From positions 9,366,719 through 9,430,718 of the forward strand of contig OX392541.1 in assembly GCA_947623455.1 (NCBI GenBank): a stretch of 64,000 nucleotides of DNA. Reading direction: 5' to 3'. The notes under the pieces are model-generated. The model was not told the origin of the DNA. It made no database searches and worked only from the letters and a program-made list of their open reading frames with translations. Below are positions 19,911-32,000 of this stretch, piece by piece (the stretch's first letter is position 1; the number at the start of each line of letters is the position of its first letter). Source of the stretch: Mimachlamys varia. Its lineage: Eukaryota; Mollusca; Bivalvia; Pectinida; Pectinidae. The position numbers and the translations under genes were made by a program.

Positions 19911-20606
19911 ATCAAATTTCATAGATACATAGATTTTAATCTGACAAAGTAGGATTTTACAAATCTTGGAACAATCAGCTCTGATATAAAAATTGACTTG
20001 AAGGAATGGAAACATTCACAGATCTTTTTTTCATTAAAGCAATATTTTTGTGGTTTGTTTGTCCTCGACGAGGTCTTTTTTATCGTGTGATGAATCGGCA
20101 CCGTCAGTCCAGTCCTGGAAATAGAAAACGTTGGTAGTGTGTGCTGTACTGGAACAGCCGAAACAGGTTACATGTATTCCGGTCGAACGGGTGGGGTACC
20201 TTTAACCAGCTTGAGTTTCTGTCAGTATATAAAAAAAATGTTTACATATATGGAGCTGCGGCCCATTACAGAATGTAATATATAACTGTAATGGGAGGCT
20301 CATTTCACACATATGTATTTATTATTTACCGACAGAAACTCATCAACTGTGCTTTAACATATATACCCAGGGAAGTCGACCCTGGTTTCCAAGCAGGGCA
20401 AACACTATTTATAACACGTCTGCAATTCCTTATTAATCTGTTGGAGATATCTCGGAAGCTTCTTGAATTTTGTTTACTTTGTCGTATTTTTTTGTATATC
20501 TCAATGTTAGCACTGTTAGCTTTTAATCGTATCATTTTCATTCTACAACAATCTTACCATAAGCGAGAGTTATCTCCCCTATCCCATATTACACACGCAC
20601 TCATCG
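19911..20606. other. Spacer with a short hairpin
   Basis: CCCATTACAG (20262-20271) and CTGTAATGGG (20286-20295) form a perfect 10-bp stem. The open frame of 115 codons at 20291-20638 runs into SINE sequence and is not supported as a gene. Confidence 0.5.
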
Positions 20607-20675
20607 AACGCATTCACCGGGAGGCCGTCCTTAAATGACCTCAGCTGTTATTAGGACGTAAAACAAACAAAAGTA
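20607..20675 (+). repeat. SINE-A 3' tail fragment
   Basis: CGTCCTTAAATGACCTCAGC and TTAGGACGTAAAACAAACAA match the 3' end of the SINE at 21249-21470. Confidence 0.7.
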
Positions 20676-20971
20676 AACTTGTCAATTTTATTTTAAAAAG
20701 CGAAAATACAAAAAAACTGTATTACAATTATAACGTTTGAGATATTTGTTAAGGTTCTATCTGTTAAATATTTAATATTATATTAGCTTATTATACATGT
20801 ATGCATATTTACGCTTTTATCTTAATAAAATTATTATCATATCACCAATGCAAACACTTTTTATCTTTTTCCTCTAGGACAATACCTTTGAGAAATCATG
20901 AAACCTTCTTCGAAACTTATTACGACGGAACAAACATGAAACCCCAAAATTTAAACTAAAAAGATTCACTT

Positions 20972-21062
20972 AACAAGGCAGGGATTCGAACCCATCTCCC
21001 CATATTGCTTTATATAATTACTGTAGCTAGAAGAGAGTTATCGCTCTAATTGAGCTGAAATA
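20972..21062 (-). repeat. tRNA-like sequence (degenerate)
   Basis: On the minus strand TCAGCTCAATTAGAGCG resembles an A box / D arm, and GGGTTCGAATCCCT is a near-perfect B box / T arm, about 60 bases apart. The acceptor stem does not pair convincingly, so it is a tRNA pseudogene or SINE head and not an active tRNA gene. Confidence 0.4.
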
Positions 21063-21248
21063 TATCCAAGGCAACGTTTAATCACATTTGAATGATCTAG
21101 GATTGTGCCTTCGTTGATAATAAGAAGTAATTAGACAAAATTACTTCTTAAATTTTATATAGAAAAAAAAAACAAATCGCCAGTCAGTTTAAGCGATAAA
21201 TGATATACTTCTGCTATTTCTATCACATGTACTTTTACTACTACATAG

Positions 21249-21475
21249 GGGCCACAGTGGCCGAATGGTTAAGGTGTTCCGACATTCTACCAGTAGCCCT
21301 TCACCTCTTGGTTGTGAGTTCGAATCCCACGTGGGGCAGTTGCCAGGTACTGACTGTAGGTAGGTGGTTCTTCTCCGGGTACTCCGGCTTTCCTCCACCT
21401 CCAAAACCTGGCACGTCCTTAAATGACCATGGCTGTTAATAGGACGGTAAACAAAATAAACAAAAACCATACTAA
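21249..21475 (+). mobile_element. SINE-A, full-length tRNA-derived copy
   Basis: The tRNA-like head has A box TGGCCGAATGGTTAAGG and B box GAGTTCGAATCC (21316-21327), suggesting a Leu/Ser-type tRNA ancestor. The body has CTCCGGGTACTCCGGCTTTC CTCC. The 3' domain is CGTCCTTAAATGACC.TGGC and AATAGGACG.TAAAC, with an AAACAAAATAAACAAA tail. Other copies are at 36107-36318 (-), 62118-62327 (-) and 51791-51975 (+), plus tails. Confidence 0.85.
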
Positions 21476-21479
21476 TACA

Positions 21480-23055
21480 TGTACAACTAAGAATCAGGAT
21501 GATGATAATAAAAAAAAATCTGTGTAAAAAAAAGTTTAGCAAAGCTTACCATCTCGAGTCCTCTAGTGTAGATAATAAAAATGTAAATTACCAATATTGT
21601 TATGTGTATGTAAAGCCGACTGTGTTCCTTAAATAATGTTTACGACAGAAGCACAGGTGTGTGTTCTCGTTATCTCCACTTGTGTACATAGGTACCTTGT
21701 ACCTGGCTGGGCCAGTATGTACCTGCATACATGTACAACTTACCTGTATAATTTACCTGTTTGAACATAGCTCATTCCTGCGTGTTGAAGGGGCGGAGGG
21801 ACGCTATTATTTTACTAAAAATAGACTATTTTAAGACATCATTCCTGATCCAACGTACGTTGTACATCCGAAATACAAAGCATCGTCACATTCTCAATGT
21901 AGATAAATAGATGTCAGCGAGTGAAATCGAGATTCCGGAAATGGACACCGAATTATAGTCATGTGATCCTGATTAACCGTAATTTTGAAAGGACATTGTT
22001 GGAGAAGCAGAGTGGACAATACCTTGACCATGGCATGAATCATCACCTAACTGACCAGGTAAGATACATACCAAGAAAAAGCTACATGTACACGTCTAAC
22101 AATGAAATAAATTCAGTTGAACTTTGAGCCACCATGGTACGATCGACATTTTGTCAATAAAAATGTCTCCGGAAGTTGTCAGCTTTGAACATTATGTACA
22201 ATCAAGATTTGCGATGGGCTAAGTGGCGATATTATTAACCCCAAAAGTGTTTTAACTAATTATGATGGTTTTTCGATAGCTACATATTATTGCTGTTGAA
22301 TAATGTTATTGCAATATTTATTTTGCATTCAAAATATAATGTAAGGTAAGAAAATAAAGCCAGAGTATGCTAACAGTGCTTACAAAATAGACGTCAAACA
22401 TAGTCCGCTTAATACAAATAAAAACCTTAAGCGCAGATACCGTATACAGCTTAAAATTTATGAACATGCATCAATAAAAGGGAAAAGTCCAATCGAATAT
22501 ATTTTTTTAATGATCGGACTTAACGAAAAACAACCGATATTGTTTAATATTTATTCCAAATGAAAAAAGAAATTTCTTGTCAAGATGACTAAACTTTGCA
22601 CGTTTAACTTTGTTATCTATTTTGAAATGTACACAAAGTCCACACACTTTGATTACGAGTTCTTTCACATTCCGTGTTACACACATTTTAATCGCTTCCA
22701 TCACATCCGCATTCAATGTAATTGGTGTGCTACACATCACATAAAAGCAAAATAAAAAATATATATATATACCACATGTATACGATGATTACGGTTAAGT
22801 GGTTTTTTTTTTTATAAATATAAACATTTTTATGAAATATTATTTCACGTGAGTACGTATAAAACGCTGAAACCGGATTATTTGTTAAATCTGTCCAACC
22901 AGAAACTGCATGACCGGGTAAGTTGTTCTGCTGGGGATGGAGGGCTTTGGCAGTATAAATTGAACTTTAGTGTAGTGGCACTTTAAATAGGCGAAAGATC
23001 CTGACTATCGCAACAAGGCTAATACGAACATACCACTGCATCCCAAATACACATC
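21480..23055. other. AT-rich spacer, no gene supported
   Basis: Nothing recognisable on either strand. There is a (TA)n stretch at 22758. Confidence 0.5.
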
Positions 23056-23245
23056 CCACCGGGAGGCTGTCCTTAAATGACCCTGTCTGTGAATAGGACG
23101 TAAAAACAATAAAACCAAACCAAACATTGTCACTAGTGAATGCTTTCAACATTTCGGTGAAGGATGAAAAATAAAGGCCCCAGTATCGGTCCTTGACGGC
23201 CACAAATATTTGTAATAGGATGTAAAAACAATCTAACCAAACCTG
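23056..23245 (+). repeat. Two SINE-A 3' tails in tandem
   Basis: GGAGGCTGTCCTTAAATGAC and GAATAGGACGTAAAAACAAT occur first. A second AATAGGATGTAAAAACAATC with CTAACCAAACC follows at about 23213. Confidence 0.6.
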
Positions 23246-23574
23246 TCTGATACCATTTCTGATTAAACTTTCATTTAAAACGGAAGGAGCAAAACTGGTC
23301 TAAATTGTTAATTAAATTATTGTTTTGTTGAATGTGTATTGAAGTAATGTCAATATTTTCTTCGATCATTATAACAAGAGCATACGAGCGTGAGTCCTAG
23401 CCATATCATATTGTTTTTTGATAAACTACGTCCAATTCTTTTTCATCAGATTATGATAAAAAAAAGCTACAATAAACTTCAATCTGTCGAGAATATATAT
23501 TTCCCACCTACAGCTACGTAGTACATTATATAATTTATAGCGAAAATATTAAATACGGGACGATATATCATTAA

Positions 23575-23962
23575 AGGCCCAATATACGTAATTTCAGGAT
23601 TTTTTTTCGGGATTCTGAAAAATTATGAAAAAAATCCAGTTGATAACCATGCAAAAAATAAGTCTAAAACGAAGTAAACCTGAGCGTTAACTAACGAGAA
23701 AGTCCTGGCAGTAAAATCCAAAGAATTGAAAACAGTTTACAATGTAGATGTGGCTCAATCAACAACAAGCCGAATTTAGAAGACAATTCAAAATGGACGC
23801 GTGTTTACAAATACCGAGTTTCACCTACTGCTGTACCGGTAACCGCTTAAGAATTCATCTTGAATATTGCTGATATCATTTAATCGTAACTAAATCTATA
23901 AATGTAAGTTTTTAGGCTTGATTTTCTCTTAAATTTTGCCGAAAGTTACGTATATTAGGCCT
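23575..23962 (+). mobile_element. TTAA-flanked MITE (piggyBac-like), copy 2
   Basis: TTAA (23571-23574), AGGCCCAATATACGTAAT ... ACGTATATTAGGCCT, TTAA (23963-23966). The interior has GGACGCGTGTTTACAAATAC and TGTACCGGTAACCG. Confidence 0.85.
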
Positions 23963-24054
23963 TTAAATAAAACCATCATGACTGATAAAGTACACGCATC
24001 ATCGTAAAAACTTAATTTAAACATTAACCATGACAAAATCATTATATGTTAGGC

Positions 24055-25690
24055 GTTCCGAGAGCATATATAAGTGGCGTGTACTGTTTCTTTTCATGAC
24101 CGGAAGATCTGAATTCATTTATGCAGATTGTAGCATGCTGTTCCTTTTCATGGCAGATAGACCTGGATATGTGTATGCATATATTACACGTATAGCATAC
24201 TGTTCCTTCTCATGGCAGATAGACCTGGATATTTGTTTGCATATATTACACGTATAGCATACTGTTCCTTCTCATGGCAGATAGACCTGGATATTTGTTT
24301 GCATATATTACAAGGATAGCATGCTGTTCCTATTCATGTCAGATAGACCTGGATATTTGTATGCATATATTACACGTATAGCATACTGTTCCTTCTCATG
24401 GCAGATAGACCTGGATATTTGTATACATATATTACACGTATAGCATACTGTTCCTTAGTCTGATAGACCTGGATATTTGTTTGCACATATTACACGTATA
24501 GCATACTGTTCCTTCTCGTGGCAGATAGACCTGGATATTTGTTTGCATATATTACACGTATAGCATAATGTTCCTATTCATGGTAGATAGACCTGGATAT
24601 TTGTATGCATACATTACACGTATACATGTAGCACACTGTTCCTAAGTCAGACCTGGATATTTGTATGCATACATTACACGTATACATGTAGCACACTGTT
24701 CCTAAGTCAGACCTGGATATTTGTATGCATATATTACATGTATACATGTAGCATACTGTTCCTAAGTCAGACCTGGATATTTGTATGCATATATTACATG
24801 TATACATGTAGCACATTGTTCCTTAGTCAGACCTTGATATTTGTATGCATATATTACATGTATACATGTAGCACACTGTTCCTAAGTCAGACCTGGATAT
24901 TTGTATGTATATACATGTATTACATGTATAGCATACTGTTCCTTAGTCTGATAGACCTGGATATTTGTATGCATATATTACACATATAGCATACTGTTCC
25001 TGTTCATGTCGGATAGACCTTGATATTTGTATCATATATTACACGTATAGCATACTGTTCCTTCTCATGGCAGATAGACCTGGATATTTGTTTGCATATA
25101 TTACACGTATAGCATGCTATTCCTATTCATGTCAGATAGACCTGGATATATGTATGCATATATTACACGTATAGCATACTGTTCCTTCTCGTGGCAGATA
25201 GACCTGGATATTTGTTTGCATATATTACACGTATAGCATAATGTTCCTATTCATGGTAGATAGACCTGGATATTTGTATGCATACATTACACGTATACAT
25301 GTAGCACACTGTTCCTAAGTCAGACCTGGATATTTGTATGCATACATTACACGTATACATGTAGCACACTGTTCCTAAGTCAGACCTGGATATTTGTATG
25401 CATACATTACATGTATACATGTAGCACACTGTTCCTAAGTCAGACCTGGATATTTATATGCATATATTACATGTATACATGTAGCATACTGTTCCTAAGT
25501 CAGACCTGGATATTTGTATGCATATATTACATGTATACATGTAGCACATTGTTCCTTAGTCAGACCTTGATATTTGTATGCATATATTACACGTATAGCA
25601 TACTGTTCCTATTCATGTCAGATAGACCTTGATATTTGTATCATATATTACATGTATAGCATGTTGTTCCTTCCCATGTCGGATAGACCT
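24055..25690 (+). repeat. ~60-61-bp minisatellite with internal segmental duplication
   Basis: The unit is CAGATAGACCTGGATATTTG, T(A/T)TGCATATATTACACGTAT, AGCATACTGTTCCTTCTCATGG. Variants replace the last part with ACATGTAGCACACTGTTCCT and AAGTCAGACC. A block of several hundred bases beginning with the rare CCTTCTCGTGGCAG at 24511 recurs at 25184 (673-bp shift). Peptides such as MCYMYTCNICIQISRSDLGT are by-products. Confidence 0.9.
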
Positions 25691-26990
25691 GGTTACATGT
25701 ATTCCTATTGTAGTAAGCTTTTCCTATCCATGTCGGATAGACGTGGGTACATGTAATCCTATTGTAGCAAGCTTTCCCTATCCATGGCGGATAGACCTGG
25801 GTAATTGTATTCCTATTGTAGCAAGCTTTCCCTATCCATGTCAGATAGACCTGGATATTTGTATGTATATATTACATGTATAGCATACTGTTCCTTCTCA
25901 TGTCGGATAGACCTGGTTACATGTATTCCTATTTTAGTAAGCTTTCCCTATCCATGTCGGATAGACTTGGGTACATGTATTCTATTGTAGCAAGCTTTCC
26001 CTATCCATGTCGGATAGACCTGGTTACATGTAATCCTATTGTAGTAAGCTTTCCCTATCCATGTCAGATAGACCTCGGTACATGTATTCCTATTGTAGTA
26101 AGCTTTCCCTATCCATGTCGGATAGACCTGGTACATGTATTCTATTGTAGCAAGCTTTCCCTATCCATGTCGGATAGACCTGGTTACATGTAATCCTATT
26201 GTAGTAAGCTTTCCCTATCCATGTCGGATAGACCTGGGTACATGTATTCTATTGTAGTAAGCTTTCCCTATCCATGTCGGATAGACCTGGTACATGTATT
26301 CTATTGTAGTAAGCTTTCTCTATCCATATCGGATAGACCTGGGTACATGTATTCTATTGTAGTAAGCTTTCCCTATCCATGTCGGATAGACCTGGGTACA
26401 TGTATTCCTATTGTAGCAAGCTTTCCCTATCCATATCGGACAGACGTGGGTACATGTATTCCTATTGTAGGAAGCTTTCCCTATCCATGTCGGATAGACG
26501 TGGGTACATGTATTCCTATTGTAGCAAGCTTTCCCTATCCATGTCGGATAGACCTGGGTACATGTATTCCTATTGTAGCAAGCTTTCCCTATCCATGTCG
26601 GATAGACGTGGGTACATGTATTCTATTGTAGTAAGCTTTCCCTATCCATGTCGGATAGACGTGGGTACATGTACTCTATTGTAGCAAGCTTTCCCTAGCC
26701 ATGTCGGATAGACCTGGGTACATGTATTCTATTGTAGCAAGCTTTCCCTATCCATGTCGGATAGACGTGGGTACATGTATTCCTATTGTAGCAAGCTTTC
26801 CCTATCCATGTCGGATAGACGTGGGTACATGTATTCCTATTGTAGCAAGCTTTCCCTCTCCATGTCGGATAGACCTGGTTACATGTATTCCTATTGTAGC
26901 AAGCTTTCCCTATCCATGTCGGATAGACCTGGGTACATGTATTCTATTGTAGCAAGCTTTCCCTATCCATGTCGGATAGACGTGGGAACA
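25690..26990 (+). repeat. 52-54-bp minisatellite derived from the preceding array
   Basis: The unit is CATGTCGGATAGACCTGGGT, ACATGTATTCCTATTGTAGC, AAGCTTTCCCTATC, about 25 copies. Length variants differ by TATTCTATTG versus TATTCCTATTG and by GTTACATG versus GGTACATG. CATGTC(G/A)GATAGACCTGG is shared with the 61-bp unit, so the two arrays are one evolving repeat. A single old-type unit (25835-25905) is embedded in the new type. Confidence 0.9.
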
Positions 26991-26999
26991 TACATACAG

Positions 27000-28976
27000 A
27001 TAGCGGTATCTGGTCTTTGAAAAGCAATATTTGTTTATCAGTTTAATCAGTTGTTTCTTTTACGAAATTTAGTCAAAATTCACTGCGTATGTATAAGACT
27101 TCAAACTGATCTATTCTCTTTCAAGACCCACTTTAACCGGATATTTAACTGATCTATCCACGTTTCCACTTGACTGCCTTTAGTTAATTGAACAGAAATT
27201 GTGTGTTGCTTTTTTTGGGGTGAATGATGAATTCCATAAATTCACATTTGCGCTGCAGTGTCACTATATAAACCAAGCAACGTCCGTTTCGGTTCATAGG
27301 ACTAAAACCCAAAACGAGTATGAATACGAACGTGAGATGAAGGTCAAAAGCAATGCATATGACGTCGAACTCTCGTTTGGACCAAAAATAATTAGACATC
27401 TTCTTGGCTTAATTTAGTCAATTTAAATCGCTAAATAGATCTAAACAATCGAATAAACTTAATTTAACATCGGAATAGCAGCGTCGTCGACACAAATATA
27501 AGCTTTTTATCAACCATTCTCGGCCATGAAGAGCTACAATGTAGCACAGTTCATGCTATTTTCCTGTAATGAAGTGGGCGTTCATATCGCCTATAACTCG
27601 AAACAGAATGCAATTTAATGCTTAAATGAACTTCAAATTAACGCATTTACGCTGTTTTCCACAGAGAATTTCTCTGGTTTGCTTATTGATAGTAAAGCTT
27701 GCGATAATGCTTTAGAGTGTTGAATGGCGACACTTTTGAATGGCGACACTTTTCTCCGCTTTAAATGCTAAGAGATGGATGTTGATAGTTTGTGTCGGAT
27801 AGAGAGGGTTTCTGCTTTATAATATATGTATTAATTAATCGCCAAGGAGTGTCAAGACCCTGGTGTTGTACATGTATCTAGGTGAAATAAGCAAGGATTC
27901 CCGGGCAATGATTGTCATTTTCACCACGGACTTAAATATAAATCTACTGCCGTGGTTTGTTTATTTTCAGTTCCGCTGTTAAATTAAAATGCGTGATGTT
28001 CTTTACTTCATGCATTCTTTATTAAACATCATACTTCCTTAATTAATCACCAATCCTCCAAATTTCTGGTTGACGTAATTACACATATATTTAGATTACA
28101 CAGGTACTCTGCGAGTCTATCTCTCGTTCTTTTCAATGAAATGTTTTTAGGTGGAACAATTTTCTCAGTCCCCTTGTACACACTTTGGACTGGTGTGTTA
28201 TTTGCATGATAAAATAATCCAACATGCTTCTGACATTATTGCAAATGCATCCCCATAAAGAAATTTATGGGGAAATTCTGAAAAACAAATATACACCAAA
28301 TGACGTTCTGTTTTACGATATGTTATATATGTTTACCTAATATGTATTAAATCTGTTTTACTATGTATAACATACGCCTCTTTACAGTTAGCTAAAATAT
28401 TTACACTTGTACAGAGTCTAGATGAAGCTAGTGCGCACCATTAGATACATGTATGTATATTTTGTAGGTGGGCCGATGTATGTTATACACCAATGAATGT
28501 AAATATATGACCAATCCTTCAGTGGATAAAGAAATGCAAGACAATTAAATGTTATAACGCGCTATAAACTATCCAATATAACTGTCTGAGCGATGTTAAC
28601 AAACATTTCGCCTGGCCGCTTAAGTCCACGAAAATGTAATAAAAGTACACTCCTCATGTTCTACTTCTATAGACTTTCTGTGTCGAATTACTTAAATCAT
28701 TAAACGATGTTTGCTTATCTCGTATTTTCTTTAACTCATTCACCCCTGAAGACGCATTTAAACTCTTCTTACTCAATGGTTGGAATAATTTATTCTGAAA
28801 TTTCCGGGGTGAATAACTATGCTACCTTACTTCTTAATTGTGTATCGAATCCACATAAATCTGAAAGAGATTGAGTGAGAGTTGTAAAATGATCCAAAAT
28901 TGATCTTCACATGTCAATGTTTATATTTTTAACATTATTTGAACTGTGTGTGATGTTTTGTTACTTTGTTTTACAG
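27000..28976. other. Spacer or upstream intron of the membrane-protein gene
   Basis: No conserved coding or repeat was seen. Because the exon at 28977 opens with a splice acceptor, at least part of this stretch is likely intronic. AATGGCGACACTTTTGA is repeated once at 27724/27739. Confidence 0.45.
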
Positions 28977-29009
28977 ATCTGGTTTCTGAAATAGAAAACG
29001 AAGGTTTCC
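28977..29009 (+). other. 5' UTR part of the first coding exon
   Basis: Acceptor TTTGTTTTACAG ends at 28976. An in-frame TAG at 28992-28994 precedes the ATG at 29010, so translation begins in this exon. An upstream non-coding exon must lie further left. Confidence 0.55.
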
Positions 29010-32000
29010 ATGACGCCCACGTATGCCAAACTTAACAGTACCACCGGTCTACCATACATCAACAAGACGTCACATATGGGGGGAGCGCTAGGTAGGCTGT
29101 TACCTTTACGTAGAAACAAATATACCGTAAACGTGATTATGGTTGAACGGTATTGTTATTTTAGCGGTAATGTTATTTTAGTGGTAATGTTATTTTAGTG
29201 GAAATGTTATTCTAGCGGGTATGCTATTTTAGCGGTAACGTTATTTAGCAGGATGTGCTATTTTAGCGGTAATGTTATTTAAGTGGTAATGTTATTTTAG
29301 CGGTAATGTTATTTTAGTGGTAATGTTATTCTAGCGGTAATGTTATTTTAGTGGTAATGTTATTTAAGTGGTAATGTTATTTTAGTTGTAATGTTATTTT
29401 AGTTGTAATGTTATTTAAGTGGTAATGTTATTTAAGTGGTAATGTTATTTTAGTTGTATTGTTATTTTAGTTGTAATGTTATTTAAGTGGTAATGTTGTT
29501 TTAGTGGTAATGTTATTCTAGCGGTAATGTTATTTTAGTGGTATTGTTATTTTAGTGGTAATGTTATTTAAGTGGTAATGTTGTTTTAGTGGTAATGTTA
29601 TTCTAGCGGTAATGTTATTTTAGTGGTATTGTTATTTTAGTGGTATTGTTATTTTAGTGGTAATGTTATTCTAGTGGTAATGTTATTTTAGCGGTAATGT
29701 TATTTAAGTGGTAATGTTATTTAAGTGGAAATGTTATTCTAGCGGGTATGCTATTTTAGCGGTAACGTTATTTAGCAGGATGTGCTATTTTAGCGGTAAT
29801 GTTATTTAAGTGGTAATGTTATTTTAGCGGTAATGTTATTTTAGTGGTAATGTTATTCTAGCGGTAATGTTATTTTAGCGGTAATGTTATTTAAGTGGTA
29901 ATGTTATTTAAGCGGTAATGTTATTTTAGCGGTAATGTTATTTTAGTTGTAATGTTATTTAAGTGGTAATGTTATTTAAGCGGTAATGTTATTTTAGCGG
30001 TAATGTTATTTAAGTGGTAATGTTATTTAAGCGGTAATGTTATTCTAGCGGTAATGTTATTTTAGTTGTAATGTTATTTAAGTGGTAATGTTATTTAAGC
30101 GGTAATGTTATTTTAGCGGTAATGTTATTTAAGTGGTAATGTTATTTAAGCGGTAATGTTATTCTAGCGGTAATGTTATTTTAGTGGTAATGTTATTTTA
30201 GTGGTAATGTTATTTAAGCGGTAATGTTATTTTAGTGGTAATGTTATTTAAGTGGTAATGTTATTTTAGTTGTAATGTTATTTTAGTGGTATTGTTATTT
30301 TAGTTGTAATGCTATTTTAGTGGTAATGTTATTCTAGCGGTAATGTTATTTTAGTGGTAATGTTATTTAAGTGGTAATGTTATTTTAGCGGTAATGTTAT
30401 TTAAGTTTTTTTCTGTATATTTATTTCTACAATAAATATTGTAAATGTGCAAATTCTTCGTTGCGCTTATTTATTTAACTTTGGTTATGCACTAAAATCC
30501 TAGCTCGCCGTTTACAGTATACGGTAAAACACAGTTATAACGAATCCCAGGAGACCAACTAAATCAGTTCGTTATAAAGATATTTCGTATTATGTTCGAA
30601 AAATGAAAGTATCCAGTGGGGATTTTATAACTAGGTGAACGAGTCGACCTATTCATATTTAATATGAGGAATAAGAGGAATTCTGCTTTAGAAAGGCATT
30701 GGGCCTATGCATCATTTTTATGGTGGCCAATTTGAGACATCGTAATATCGCTTCGTTTTATACAACGCGATATCACGGTATGATGATACGAAACAACAAT
30801 ACCACGATGCGATATTACGACACAACGATACGATATCACGATACTACGATACGATATCACGATACTACGATACGATATCACGATACTACGATACGATATC
30901 ACGATACAACGATACGATATCACGATACTATGATACGATATCACGATACTACGATACGATATCACGACAAAACGATACGATATCACGATACTACGATACG
31001 ATATCACGACACAACGATACGATATCACGACACAACGATACGATATCACGACACAACGATACGATATCACGACACAACGATACGATATCACGATACTACG
31101 ATACGATATCACGACACAACGATACGATATCACGACACAACGATACGATATCACGATACTACGATACGATATCACGACACAACGATACGATATCACGACA
31201 CAACGATACGATATCACGATACTACAATACCATACCGCGATGCAACGATACGATAGCACGATATCACGACATTACGATAGCATGATATTACGATATGACG
31301 ATATTACGATAGGTAACTGAGGTAAGGTAATATATATAATATGAATGCAACTTATGACATGGTACAGTTTTAAATACATAAGTGTTATATTGATCCTTAG
31401 GGCAATGTTCTAAGGAGAAGAATTATTTCCTAAAAAAGCAGTTTTGGCTTGTCAAGAGATTTGAAAGTACCTGTATTCCTATTGTTTACATTCGCAAGAT
31501 GCTTAAGTAATGTCATTTTGGTAATGTTTGGAAAAAACAGACTTAATCGTTTTGCATAAATCTGCGCTCTAAGGTTTGGTAAAGTTTTAAATATGTTACC
31601 GACATAGATAAAGCGAATGTATAAGGAAGTTAGTAAAACTATGTTATTGAAGTACTGGTATTGTGTATTTTGGACCTACATATAGCTGTATGAGGAAGCA
31701 AGTAAAACTATAGTATTGAAGTACTGGTATTTGAAGTGACGCATGCGTAGACATGGTACTGCTGATATCGTCATATCGCCATAACGTTATATCGTATCGT
31801 TATATCGTATCGTGCTATGGCATCGTAATATCGTGATATCGTATCGTAATGTTGTAATATAGTGATATCATGCTAACGTTTTTTTCATATAGTAATATCG
31901 TGGTATCGTATCGTAGTATCGTGATATCGTATCGTTGTGTCGTGATATCGTATCGTTGTGTCGTGGTTTCGTATCGTTGTGTCGTGATATCGTATCGTTG

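Noticed and set aside
20972..21062. Functional tRNA gene on the minus strand
   Set aside because: A- and B-box-like arms are present but the acceptor stem does not pair and the spacing is wrong.
24055..26990. CRISPR-like array
   Set aside because: Units are contiguous without unique spacers, and the window is clearly eukaryotic.
24574..27020. Peptides rich in MYTC/SDRPGYMYSY repeats
   Set aside because: Chance stop-free frames of the minisatellite units, present in several frames.
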